From Parabacteroides massiliensis (GTDB taxonomy: Bacteria; Bacteroidota; Bacteroidia; Bacteroidales; Tannerellaceae), in assembly GCF_900155425.1 (NCBI RefSeq), contig NZ_LT700191.1, forward strand, positions 1,015,198-1,079,197: a DNA stretch of 64,000 nucleotides, written 5' to 3'. The notes under the pieces are model-generated. The model saw only the letters and a list, made by a program, of their open reading frames with translations. It had not been told where the DNA came from and did no database searches. Both the position numbers and the translations under genes were made by a program. Below, piece after piece: positions 1 through 8,005 of the stretch (its first letter is position 1; each line of letters starts with the position of its first letter).

Positions 1-87
1 GTCAAAGGAGCCTTTCTCGATATAGCCCACGACAAAATCCTTATATTTCACGGCACCGATGCCGTACATGAAATTCTTATCCGCCAT
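1..87 (-). CDS. Unidentified phage protein, N-terminal 29 residues only
   Basis: An open frame starts at ATG 87 on the minus strand and runs off the window edge. Its start overlaps the end of the spanin-like lipoprotein gene by 11 nt, which fits translational coupling in the leftward virion/lysis operon. It begins MADKNFMYGIGAVKYKD and has no signal peptide. The position directly after the lysis genes suggests a structural or tail protein, but the visible part is too short to assign a family. Confidence 0.6.
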   Translation of the reverse strand, partial: MADKNFMYGIGAVKYKDFVVGYIEKGSFD

Positions 88-580
88 CTTTCTTTTGTTT
101 TTGAATTAATATTACCGCTAAAACGCATATCACTATTCCAGTCCCCAAACCATAGAAGAAGATTTGAACGGGGTTCGAACGCCGTTTTACCTCCGCCTCG
201 TACAAATCCGCCATTTCCTCCCAGGCTTCCCTGTACGTCTCGGACCTGCCCGCATAATACTCGACCAGGATTTGCAGACTGTCGCAGCTCGCGTGCACGG
301 CGATCACGTCTCCGTCGCGGCTTACCGACACGTTCGCCTGCCCGCTCTTTCCGCTATACGATGCCCTGGGGGGCAGTCTCATCAGGCTGTCAGCCGATAT
401 CGCCAGCCGTACCTCCGACTTCGGGACCGCCTCCGTCCGTACAAGGAGGACTTCTTTGGCCAGACTGCCCACCGCCATCCGATTCGCCTCCGTCCGGGAG
501 GTCTCCTTCACAGTCTTTCGGGTGCTCGCGCAACCGGAAAAGCACAGGACAATCACCAGAATGCTTGCAATTGCCGGCAT
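77..580 (-). CDS. Spanin-like lipoprotein with C-terminal membrane segment
   Basis: 167 residues from ATG 580, preceded by an AAGG purine run; an upstream in-frame ATG at 667 would put 29 non-signal-like residues before the lipobox. The N-terminus is a lipoprotein signal (hydrophobic residues 3-13, FSGC with the acylated Cys at 17). The C-terminus has a membrane span at about 137-159 followed by a basic KQKK tail. An outer-membrane anchor at one end and an inner-membrane anchor at the other is the topology known for unimolecular spanins such as T1 gp11, which join the two membranes at the end of lysis. The gene follows amidase, holin and a coiled-coil membrane protein, and its first 191 nt lie inside the latter gene in another frame, as in Rz/Rz1 pairs. 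Function is inferred from topology and context. Confidence 0.7.
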   Translation of the reverse strand: MPAIASILVIVLCFSGCASTRKTVKETSRTEANRMAVGSLAKEVLLVRTEAVPKSEVRLAISADSLMRLPPRASYSGKSGQANVSVSRDGDVIAVHASCDSLQILVEYYAGRSETYREAWEEMADLYEAEVKRRSNPVQIFFYGLGTGIVICVLAVILIQKQKKDGG

Positions 581-878
581 CACCGATAGCCTTGCGAAGC
601 CGGGCCATCTCGCGCTTGGTAGACCCAAACTCCTTCTTGGTCGCACGCAGTTCTTCTCGGGTCTCATTCAATTCCTTCTTTAATGGTTCAACAATATTAT
701 CTATCAATATCCGGGTGGCTTGCTCAGTGTTGTCAATCCGGACTGTCTCGGCCTCGGCCCTCGCCTTCTCCGCCTCGGCATTCGCCTTGCGGACAGTCGC
801 CTTCAGCGTGAGAAGCCCGATGACAGCCGCCAATAAACCGCCGCCCAGTACCAGGTTGAGTATTTCACTAAGCTCCAT
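390..878 (-). CDS. Rz-like (inner-membrane spanin-like) coiled-coil protein
   Basis: 162 residues. Residues 6-25 form one N-terminal membrane span, and residues 28 to about 96 are a charged, heptad-like stretch (AEAEKARAEAE, LKKELNETREEL) that should form a coiled coil in the periplasm. This is the layout of Rz-type i-spanins. The last ~63 residues are Gly/Pro/Asp-rich and are read from DNA that also encodes the lipoprotein in another frame, so their composition is probably forced by the overlap. It sits between the holin gene and the lipoprotein gene in the leftward operon. It could instead be a second holin or antiholin; no sequence motif decides this. Confidence 0.65.
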   Translation of the reverse strand: MELSEILNLVLGGGLLAAVIGLLTLKATVRKANAEAEKARAEAETVRIDNTEQATRILIDNIVEPLKKELNETREELRATKKEFGSTKREMARLRKAIGDAGNCKHSGDCPVLFRLREHPKDCEGDLPDGGESDGGGQSGQRSPPCTDGGGPEVGGTAGDIG

Positions 879-891
879 CTCTGATACCCGT

Positions 892-1281
892 TTATGACTT
901 GCTTTCCGATTTCTTGACTATAAGGCCGATAAGCCATTGCACCAGTCCCGTGTCCGCAATCCCGTTCGCGACAAGGGACGCACCGAAACCGTAAAGCAGG
1001 GCTATATACCACTGGACATCCGACACAAATCCGGCATCCAGCCACCACAGCAACATGGCGCCCGCAATACCGACGCACCAGCTGACAATTTGGGTTACCC
1101 AGCCTTTCATATTCGGAAACAAGCCTTTCAAGCCTTCCGTCAATACTACCACACCGGCCGCAAAACCGGCAAACGTGCCAATCATCGCGTCATAATCCGT
1201 AACCGGAACATCGACTCCTTGGGCCATTACTGCCGACACCGTTCCAAGCATCAGCATCAAAAACAACATAATTCGTTTCAT
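892..1281 (-). CDS. Holin-like membrane protein
   Basis: 129 residues from ATG 1281; an earlier in-frame ATG (1371) would add 30 residues that overlap the amidase gene and precede an otherwise good signal-like N-terminus, so the later start is preferred. After a hydrophobic, signal-like first 20 residues ending in AQ, two to three further hydrophobic stretches are visible (about 33-50, 60-80 and 86-108), and the C-terminus is basic and serine-rich (VKKSESKS). Size, topology and place directly after the endolysin gene fit a phage holin that times membrane permeabilisation. No holin family was recognised from the sequence alone. Confidence 0.7.
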   Translation of the reverse strand: MKRIMLFLMLMLGTVSAVMAQGVDVPVTDYDAMIGTFAGFAAGVVVLTEGLKGLFPNMKGWVTQIVSWCVGIAGAMLLWWLDAGFVSDVQWYIALLYGFGASLVANGIADTGLVQWLIGLIVKKSESKS

Positions 1282-1297
1282 TTCTTTCTTCTTTTTT

Positions 1298-1762
1298 TTA
1301 TTGGTTAATACCGATTTCTTTAAGCCATTTCTGTACGTCAAAGCTGGGGCAGGCTTTCGCCGCCAACTCATTGTGTCCTACAATGCGAACATCCGGAAAG
1401 CGGCGGTGGAAATCCTTCACATACTTCTCCAATGCCTTCTTCTGAGAGGCCGTACGTGTGTCCTTCGGAGTCTTGCCGTCAGCGGCACATCCTCCGGCAT
1501 ACACAATATGCCGGGAAACGGAGTTGTAACCCGCCGCACCGTTGGTGACTTCCCACGGGTCTACATTTGCGTCCTCGTTGTTGTCCACCAAACGCTCCAC
1601 GCCGCCATTGAGGTGAAACAGGTCGGTGTAACCCACCTGTTTCCAGCCACGGCCGCCCTCGCTTACCGGGGCGGTGTGCCAACGGCGGATGTCCGCCGAT
1701 GACACCTCACGGCTTTCCGCCGTGGCCGTGCAATGGATGACAAGGTATTTCAACTTGGCCAT
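1298..1762 (-). CDS. N-acetylmuramoyl-L-alanine amidase (phage endolysin, Amidase_2 / T7 lysozyme type)
   Basis: 154 residues, a single catalytic domain without signal peptide. Zinc ligands H10 (LVIHCTAT), H130 (VGHNELAAKACPSF) and C138 are present, with Y45 and K136 at the places of the catalytic Tyr and Lys of T7 lysozyme; the H-K-C spacing of 6 and 2 matches T7. It cleaves the amide bond between N-acetylmuramic acid and the stem peptide, releasing progeny phage. Its start overlaps the capsid gene stop (TAATG), so it is translationally coupled, and holin and spanin-like genes follow. With no export signal it would depend on the holin to reach the wall. Confidence 0.95.
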   Translation of the reverse strand: MAKLKYLVIHCTATAESREVSSADIRRWHTAPVSEGGRGWKQVGYTDLFHLNGGVERLVDNNEDANVDPWEVTNGAAGYNSVSRHIVYAGGCAADGKTPKDTRTASQKKALEKYVKDFHRRFPDVRIVGHNELAAKACPSFDVQKWLKEIGINQ

Positions 1763-2973
1763 TACGCACCCCCTCCCTGCTTTTTGGCGGTCAGGGTGAT
1801 TTTGGCCGTCTTACTACGATCGGCATCAAGGGTGAGGGTGATCGTGCCGGTCTTGTCGTTGCCGGTCGTGTTAGGCTCTGCAGTAACGGTCAGGTCCTCG
1901 TCCGTTTCCACCACCTTGAAACCTGCCGGAGCTGCGCTCGCTTTCCATTCACCGGAAGCCGTTACCGCAACCTTCTGCGTGCCGCCGGTACTCTCAAACG
2001 TGAGGGTGGCCGGTTCTACGGAAATGGTTTTCTCCGCGGCCTTGAACACGGGGTTGGTACGGGTATCCAGTACGACAGCCTCCTCGCCGAAAGCGATGTT
2101 CGTGTCCGCCTTCATCAGCAACTTGAAGAAATACAACTCGCTGGCGTTGGATACCTTGTCGATCTGGATCACGTCCTCGTCATCCTGCAAGTTGACAGCG
2201 GCGAAGAAATTGCCGTCCGCGCCCATCGAGCAAAGGGTGGTCACGATCAGATCGTCCGGCCACGCGGAGAGCGTCTCGATGGTGATGCCCTTGTAACGCT
2301 TGCTGTTTACGTCCGTCTCGCTGGCGTTCTTGGCCTCCCGTTCGGTCAACTCATCGTCGTACTTGTCGAAATCGTTAACGCTCATGATAATGCGCAGGTT
2401 CGGATTGTTACGGATGGCCACGGGGATAGCCTTACGAACGGCCTTCAACTTCTCCAGCATGGTCGCCGGCTTACCCGATACGATGATAAGCTCGGTATCT
2501 TTCGTCATCTGTGTCAGGATACCGTTCATCAGATGGTCGTCGTCATCCCCATACGTGCCGTTGATAAAATGGTCACCCAGCTCGAACTTCACCTGCTTGG
2601 TCAGCTCGGCCAGCAGGGCGTTCTGTCCTTCAGGGGGCAGTTCGGCGAACACGAGGTTGCCCTTGGGCTGCCACTTGCGCCAAATCTGCTCGTAGGCGCG
2701 GGGATTGAACACGGTAAAGGCCATGAAGTCCACCGGGTCAAGGGATTTCTCCGAATAGTTGAAATTCCCCTTGGAATCCTCGATGCCCGGGTGTTCCTTA
2801 CGTTTCTGCAACATCTTGCCGCTTTTAAGGCGCGGCAGGCTGATTTTTTTCTCCACGCCGGGAATGACCATGATCAGCCCCTTCTCGACGATCTCGTTCC
2901 CCGTGGCGGCAAGCGTCAGGATCTGCTCCAGTACCTCGCCGTTGTAATTGGTGTTCTTTACTACTATTGCCAT
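1762..2973 (-). CDS. Phage major capsid protein with C-terminal BACON/Ig-like domain
   Basis: 403 residues. The first ~310 resemble Mu-like major head proteins of Bacteroidales phages (inference from length, position after the protease/scaffold gene, and an acidic globular composition). Residues 312-403 (1762-2040) form a separate beta-rich domain: ISVEPATLTFESTGG, then EWKAS and alternating hydrophobic strands ending TAKITLTAKKQ. That is the pattern of BACON domains, which are otherwise found in secreted Bacteroidota glycan-binding proteins and in crAss-like phages. The domain would be displayed on the capsid surface. The gene lies 3 nt after the protease gene and its stop overlaps the amidase start. 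Confidence 0.85.
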   Translation of the reverse strand: MAIVVKNTNYNGEVLEQILTLAATGNEIVEKGLIMVIPGVEKKISLPRLKSGKMLQKRKEHPGIEDSKGNFNYSEKSLDPVDFMAFTVFNPRAYEQIWRKWQPKGNLVFAELPPEGQNALLAELTKQVKFELGDHFINGTYGDDDDHLMNGILTQMTKDTELIIVSGKPATMLEKLKAVRKAIPVAIRNNPNLRIIMSVNDFDKYDDELTEREAKNASETDVNSKRYKGITIETLSAWPDDLIVTTLCSMGADGNFFAAVNLQDDEDVIQIDKVSNASELYFFKLLMKADTNIAFGEEAVVLDTRTNPVFKAAEKTISVEPATLTFESTGGTQKVAVTASGEWKASAAPAGFKVVETDEDLTVTAEPNTTGNDKTGTITLTLDADRSKTAKITLTAKKQGGGA

Positions 2974-2976
2974 TGT

Positions 2977-4008
2977 TTATCGGTTTAGTTTGTTCTTGAT
3001 TTCCGACATGCGCTTGTCCCACGGGCTTTCGCCTCCCACTTCCACGCGCAGGTCAGTGGTCACTCTCTTTTTCGGTTTCAGGCTCCGAAGGGCTTTCTCC
3101 CCGTTCTCGCGGTCAGAGCTAAGCAGGTTCTCATACACCGGACGCGTGGTCGCATCGATACGGCCGTCGGCCTCGGCATCGTCCAGCAATTTTTTCCTTG
3201 CCGCCTCGTCCTCCTCTTTGGCCTTGTCCGTAAAAGCCTTGTTCTCTTTTTTCAACCTGTCCACCTCGGCTGTCAGGCCGGGAACCTTTCCCGCCTCCTC
3301 CTCGAGCGCGTCCATCACGCGGAACACGTCCGAGTCCGTCGCGCAATCCTTGAAGCGCGGACGTTTCTTTACTTCTTCTAAATTCATTTGGGTATCGTTT
3401 AATGGCTGTTCAAGCCGGTTGTTGAATATGCGGTAAACCTGTTCGGGCGTACTGTCCTCCGGTACGGGGTCGGCATCATAAACCCCGTCGATAAAACCCA
3501 GCGAGAGGGCCTCGTCCGCCTTCAGCCAGTGGTCGGCGTCGTCAAAGTAACGCGCCCGGATTTCCTCCACGCTGGTGCCCAGTCTCGGGGCGTACATCTC
3601 GCAGAGGGTGTTTTCCAACGCCTCCACCTCCTCCAAGCAGCGCCTGAGTTCCGTCTTGTTGCCGTAACAACCTCCCGAAACGCTGTGCAGCATCAGTCTC
3701 GCGTACTTGCTCATCTCGACGGGCTTTCCGCACAGGGCGATCACGCTGGCCATGCTGGCGGCGATGCCGTCCACATAAATATGGATATCCGCCTTGCTGC
3801 CGCGCAGGGCGTTGAAGATGGCAATACCTGTATAGACATCACCGCCGTTGCTGTTTATCCTGACATCGATCCTTTTTCCCGATGCCTCCGCCTCCATGAG
3901 CTCGCGAACTATGGCGGCCGCCGTGACATCGCTGTATTCGCCGATGTCACCGTACAAAAGGATGCAGCAGGCGTCCTCACCGGGTATCATATTAAAAAAA
4001 CGGTTCAT
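2977..4008 (-). CDS. ClpP-type prohead protease fused to scaffold region
   Basis: 343 residues. Residues 15-180 are a ClpP/S49-like serine peptidase: nucleophile S85 in GIAASMAS, H108 in LMLHS, and a DHWLKADEALSLGFID segment that supplies the third residue (D159). INSNGGDV at 51-58 is the oxyanion strand. Residues about 205-343 are charged and helical with a coiled-coil stretch (VDRLKKENKAFTDKAKEEDE), typical of the scaffold half of Mu gpI/gpZ-like proteins. It matures the prohead by removing scaffold. It is the first gene of the leftward virion block, with a GC-rich hairpin in its leader. Confidence 0.93.
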   Translation of the reverse strand: MNRFFNMIPGEDACCILLYGDIGEYSDVTAAAIVRELMEAEASGKRIDVRINSNGGDVYTGIAIFNALRGSKADIHIYVDGIAASMASVIALCGKPVEMSKYARLMLHSVSGGCYGNKTELRRCLEEVEALENTLCEMYAPRLGTSVEEIRARYFDDADHWLKADEALSLGFIDGVYDADPVPEDSTPEQVYRIFNNRLEQPLNDTQMNLEEVKKRPRFKDCATDSDVFRVMDALEEEAGKVPGLTAEVDRLKKENKAFTDKAKEEDEAARKKLLDDAEADGRIDATTRPVYENLLSSDRENGEKALRSLKPKKRVTTDLRVEVGGESPWDKRMSEIKNKLNR

Positions 4009-4199
4009 TTCTCTATATCGCTTAGGGCGGGTTCCCGCCGTGTTTACGGTGCAAAAATGAAGGTATTTAGGGGATCAGGCAAATCGGATTTTTATCATAC
4101 ACGGCTTATAATGTTATCATTACGCTATAAAGTTGTATCATGCGGCAAGTTTTTTCCCGAACGTCGTTTTTTAGCCACCTTTGTCTAAAAAAAGACACT
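4009..4199. promoter_or_regulatory. Divergent control region of the two virion gene blocks, with hairpin 4026-4039
   Basis: This 191-bp gap separates the leftward protease-capsid-lysis block from the rightward terminase-portal-MuF block, so both late promoters should lie here. A perfect GGCGGG-TT-CCCGCC hairpin sits 18 nt upstream of the protease start and would be in the 5' leader of the leftward transcript. No full TAnnTTTG box was found on either strand (closest leftward: CATTTTTG near 4052), which fits promoters that need a phage activator rather than the host factor alone (inference). Confidence 0.45.
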
Positions 4200-4649
4200 A
4201 TGGCGGATAAAATGACTACCGGACAGCGCAAGGAATGGGCGAAACTGCTCTTCGTAAAGGAAAACCTCACGCAGGCGGAAATCGCCGAGCGGGTGGGGGT
4301 GTCGCGCGTCACCGTGAACAAATGGATCAACGCAGAAAACTGGGAACACCTGAAGGTATCGGTCACGATCACCAAGGAGGAACAACTAAAGAACCTGTAC
4401 CGACAACTGGCCGAGCTCAACGGCAAGATCGCCCAGCGGGAACAGGGACAGCGGTTTCCCAACGCCGCGGAAGCGGATACCATCTCCAAGCTGGCAAACG
4501 CCATCAAGAAGATGGAAACGGAGGTCGGACTGGCGGATATCACGTCCGTGTTCGCCGACCTGCTCAAATGGTTGCGTACCTACGACGCGGAGCAGGCCAA
4601 ACAGGTCTGCCCGCTGCTGGACGCTTTTGTCAAATCAAAACTCGCATAG
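4200..4649 (+). CDS. Phage terminase small subunit-like HTH protein
   Basis: 149 residues from ATG 4200; an earlier ATG (4140) adds 20 residues without family character. Residues about 8-45 contain a helix-turn-helix, LTQAEIAERVGVSRVTVNKW, and the rest is helical, with a charged stretch and the segment EADTISKLANAIKKMETE. This layout and the gene directly downstream, a terminase large subunit 3 nt away, point to the DNA-recognition subunit that starts packaging. First gene of the rightward virion block. Confidence 0.85.
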   Translation: MADKMTTGQRKEWAKLLFVKENLTQAEIAERVGVSRVTVNKWINAENWEHLKVSVTITKEEQLKNLYRQLAELNGKIAQREQGQRFPNAAEADTISKLANAIKKMETEVGLADITSVFADLLKWLRTYDAEQAKQVCPLLDAFVKSKLA

Positions 4650-4652
4650 GAC

Positions 4653-6221
4653 ATGGCAAAGAAAAGGCTTACACCACAAGACCGGATGGCGTTGGAAGGA
4701 TGGAACGAACTGGTCGCTTCCATCCGGGAAAACTCGGACATCAACCCGGCGGATTCCACCGCCGAGATCGAGACCAGAAAAAAACGGCTGGAGGCGGACG
4801 ACGAGGCATGGTTCCGCTACTACTTCGCGCAGTATTACACCTGCAATCCCGCCGACTTCCACAAGAGGGCGACACGGCGTATGATGGCGCATGAAAGATG
4901 GTACGAGGTCAGGGCCTGGTCACGAGAGCTGGCCAAGTCCGCACGCGCCATGATGGAGATCATCAAGCTGGCGCTGACCCGCCGGGTGCGCAACGTGCTG
5001 CTCATCTCCAACTCGCAGGACAACGCCCAGCGTCTGCTCCTGCCCTTCATGGCCAATCTCGAGGAGAACCAGCGTATCATACAGGACTACGGGACGCAGA
5101 AAAAGCCGGGCGCGTGGGAAACAGGGGAATTTACCTGCCAGTCGGGATGTTCCTTCCGCGCCATCGGAGCCGGGCAGTCGCCCCGTGGTACACGTAACAA
5201 GAACTTCCGTCCGGACTGCATCCTGATTGACGATATAGACACCGACGAGGAATGCCGCAACCCGGAACGCATCAAGGCCAAATGGAAGTGGCTGGAAGAG
5301 GCACTGATACCGACCATGTCCGTATCCGGACATTACCGGGTGCTGTTCAACGGGAACATCATCGCGGCGGACTGCTGCATCACACGCGCCATTGAAAAGG
5401 CGGAGGAACTGAAGGCGAAGGGCATCGGGCATGTGGATATCATCAACATACGGGGTAAAAACGGCGTATCCTCATGGCCCGAAAAGAACTCGGAAGAGGA
5501 CATCGACCTGTTCCTATCCCTGGTCAGCGCGTCCGCCGCCCAGAAGGAGTTTTTCAACAACCCGGTGGCCGACGGCGAGGTGTTCCAGGAGATCGCCTAC
5601 GGGAAAGTGCCCGCCCTCTCCAAATTCAAGTTCCTCGTCATCTACGGCGACCCCACACCGGGCGAGAACAAAAGCAAGAAGAGCTCCACAAAGGCGCTCT
5701 GCCTCCTGGGAAAAATCAGCGGGCGGTTATATGTCATCAAGGCATTTCTCGACCGGGGATTGAACGCAGAGTTCATCCAGTGGTACGTACAGCTGCTGGA
5801 CTTCGTAGGCGGACGATGCCCCGTGTACTGTTACATGGAGAACAACAAATTGCAAGACCCCTTCTTCCAGCAGGTGTTCCAGCCACTGGTCAGAAAGGTG
5901 CGCCGCGAGCAGGGCGTGGAGCTCTACATCAGAGGCGACGAGGACAAGAAAACGGACAAGGCCACCCGTATCGAAGCCAACCTCGAACCGCTCAACCGGG
6001 AAGGGAACCTCATTTTTAACGAGGCGGAGCGGGACAATCCACACATGAAGCGGCTGGCAGACCAGTTCCGGCTCTTCAACCTACAGCTTACATATCCCGC
6101 CGACGGGCCGGACTGCGTGGAAGGCGGGAACCGTATCATAGACCGTAAACAGCGCGACATGGAACCGGCAAAGAAGATCGCCCGAAGCGTGTTGCGCAAA
6201 AATAACAAGTACAGACAATGA
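4653..6221 (+). CDS. Phage terminase large subunit
   Basis: 522 residues. The N-terminal ATPase half carries an atypical P-loop, WSRELAKSARAM (residues about 89-100), and a Walker B strand, CILIDDIDTDEE (about 190-201). The C-terminal half has the nuclease start VIYGDPTPG (about 329-337) and later acidic clusters typical of the RNase H-like nuclease that cuts the concatemer or, in Mu-like phages, the flanking host DNA during headful packaging. The stop overlaps the next start (ATGA). Confidence 0.93.
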   Translation: MAKKRLTPQDRMALEGWNELVASIRENSDINPADSTAEIETRKKRLEADDEAWFRYYFAQYYTCNPADFHKRATRRMMAHERWYEVRAWSRELAKSARAMMEIIKLALTRRVRNVLLISNSQDNAQRLLLPFMANLEENQRIIQDYGTQKKPGAWETGEFTCQSGCSFRAIGAGQSPRGTRNKNFRPDCILIDDIDTDEECRNPERIKAKWKWLEEALIPTMSVSGHYRVLFNGNIIAADCCITRAIEKAEELKAKGIGHVDIINIRGKNGVSSWPEKNSEEDIDLFLSLVSASAAQKEFFNNPVADGEVFQEIAYGKVPALSKFKFLVIYGDPTPGENKSKKSSTKALCLLGKISGRLYVIKAFLDRGLNAEFIQWYVQLLDFVGGRCPVYCYMENNKLQDPFFQQVFQPLVRKVRREQGVELYIRGDEDKKTDKATRIEANLEPLNREGNLIFNEAERDNPHMKRLADQFRLFNLQLTYPADGPDCVEGGNRIIDRKQRDMEPAKKIARSVLRKNNKYRQ

Positions 6222-6643
6222 GCCAATTTATCGAACTGACAGATTATGACGCCAGTATCCACCGCGAGATACTGGACGCGCTGACACGCGAGGACGAGTC
6301 CATCGTGGAGATATGCGAGGACCGTACGCTGGCCGAAATGAGGGGATACCTCTCACGGCGGTATGATTGCGACCGCCTGTTCGCCGCAACCGGTCAGGAA
6401 CGCAACCAGCTGGTGCTGATGATGGCCGTGGACATCACGGTGTACCACATCTTCTGCATCCACAACCCGCGCAACATGTCCTCCGTCCGAAAAGACCGCT
6501 ACGACCGGGCAAAGGAATGGCTGGAGGCGGTGGCGGACGGGAACATCAGCATCGACGGCGCACCGCTGCTGCCGCAGGAAGAACGCCGGACACGCTCCGG
6601 CTTTATCATAAAAAGCAACCATAAACGTTCAAACCATTTTTAA
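6218..6643 (+). CDS. Mu gp36-like protein (DUF1320)
   Basis: 141 residues. It has the family layout: an N-terminal LTDYDASIHREILDALTR segment, a helix with EMRGYLSRRYD, then QLVLMMAVDITVYHIF and a helix beginning RKDRYDRAKEWLEAVADG. In Mu, gp36 lies next to the portal and head genes and is thought to act as a head-tail adaptor, and the place here between terminase and portal agrees. Its start overlaps the terminase stop by 4 nt. Confidence 0.88.
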   Translation: MSQFIELTDYDASIHREILDALTREDESIVEICEDRTLAEMRGYLSRRYDCDRLFAATGQERNQLVLMMAVDITVYHIFCIHNPRNMSSVRKDRYDRAKEWLEAVADGNISIDGAPLLPQEERRTRSGFIIKSNHKRSNHF

Positions 6644-6646
6644 ATC

Positions 6647-8005
6647 ATGGGAAGAAGAAAGAAAAATACAGGGCGCATCACCGTAGGCGGGAACTTGCGC
6701 CGGCCGGGCATCACGGGCACGCAAACCATCGTACTCACGCAGCCCAGACGTTTCGGCATCGACATCGCCGACATGACGGCGGCCATCCACGCCTTCGAAA
6801 ACGTGGACTACTCACGCCGGTTCAAATTGTACGACCTGTACAGCGACATACTGATGGACACGCACCTGTCCAGCGTCATCGACAAAAGGGTCGAGGCCGT
6901 GCTGGCACTGGACATAGAGTTCCAGCGCGACGGGAAACCGGACGAGCGCATAAACGAGCAGTTGCAGTCGCCGTGGTTCCGGCGCTGCATCGAGGATATC
7001 CTTGCCGCCCGCTGGTGGGGATTCTCGCTCATGCAGTTCTACCGCGAAGGACCGTGGATCAACTACGACCTGATCCCCCGAAAGCACGCCGACCCCGTGC
7101 GCCGCCTCATATTACGCCACCAGACGGACATCACGGGAACCCCGTGGGATGAATACCCCGACCTGCTCTTTGTCGGGGACAAGGACGATATGGGGCTGCT
7201 GGCGAAGGCCGCGCCGTGGGTCATCTACAAGCGTAACGACATGGCCGACTGGGCGCAGTTCGCCGAAGTTTTCGGGATGCCCATACAGGAGTACACCTAC
7301 GAGACAGACGATGACGAGGCACGCCAGCGTGCCATCGAAGACGCGACGGGTGTCGGATCATTGGGCGTGTTCATTCATGGCAAGGACACGGAACTGAACC
7401 TCAAGGAAGCGGGTAACAAGAGCGGATCGGCGGACCTATACGACAAACTCTGCGAGCGTTGCAACAGCGAGATATCGAAACTGGTACTGGGCAACACGCT
7501 GACCACGGAAGCCTCCAAGACCGGGACACAGGCCCTGGGCACGGTACACAAGAAGGTGGAGGACAAAAAGCTGAAGTCGGATTGCCGTTTCCTGCTGAAC
7601 GTGCTTAACTACGACATGACCGACATTTTCCAGGTAATGGGCATCGATACCTCCGGCGGAAAGTTCTGTTTCCCCGAGCAGAAGGAAACGGACACGAAAA
7701 CCGAAATGACTGTCCTCTCCACCCTGAAAAGGGACTTCAACCTGCCCATCGATGACGATTTTCTCTACGAAAAGTTCGGCATAGAGAAACCGAAGAACTA
7801 CAAGCAGCTGAAAGCGGAAGCCGCCCAAAAGACACAAACACCGGCCTCGCCCGTTCCGCCGGAAGGCAAAAAAGAAAAGCCCGAGGAAAAGCCGGACAAA
7901 GAGGATGAAGCCCCCACGGGGAGACGGAAAAGGAACTTCATGGCGTGGCTAAAGAGTTTTTTCGACCACGCCCCGCACAAAGACGGGGCGGCTTTAAACT
8001 GGTAG
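6647..8005 (+). CDS. Phage portal protein (DUF935, Mu gp29 type)
   Basis: 452 residues. Family features include the early QPRRFGIDIADM segment, the RFKLYDLYSDILMDTHL helix, RWWGFSLMQFYR, and a glycine-rich central part ending in LVLGNTLTTEA. The portal forms the ring at the capsid vertex through which DNA is packaged and the tail is attached. The last ~60 residues are Pro/Lys/Glu-rich and then basic (GRRKRNFMAWLKSFF), and the 3' end overlaps the MuF gene by 61 nt in another frame. Confidence 0.95.
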   Translation: MGRRKKNTGRITVGGNLRRPGITGTQTIVLTQPRRFGIDIADMTAAIHAFENVDYSRRFKLYDLYSDILMDTHLSSVIDKRVEAVLALDIEFQRDGKPDERINEQLQSPWFRRCIEDILAARWWGFSLMQFYREGPWINYDLIPRKHADPVRRLILRHQTDITGTPWDEYPDLLFVGDKDDMGLLAKAAPWVIYKRNDMADWAQFAEVFGMPIQEYTYETDDDEARQRAIEDATGVGSLGVFIHGKDTELNLKEAGNKSGSADLYDKLCERCNSEISKLVLGNTLTTEASKTGTQALGTVHKKVEDKKLKSDCRFLLNVLNYDMTDIFQVMGIDTSGGKFCFPEQKETDTKTEMTVLSTLKRDFNLPIDDDFLYEKFGIEKPKNYKQLKAEAAQKTQTPASPVPPEGKKEKPEEKPDKEDEAPTGRRKRNFMAWLKSFFDHAPHKDGAALNW

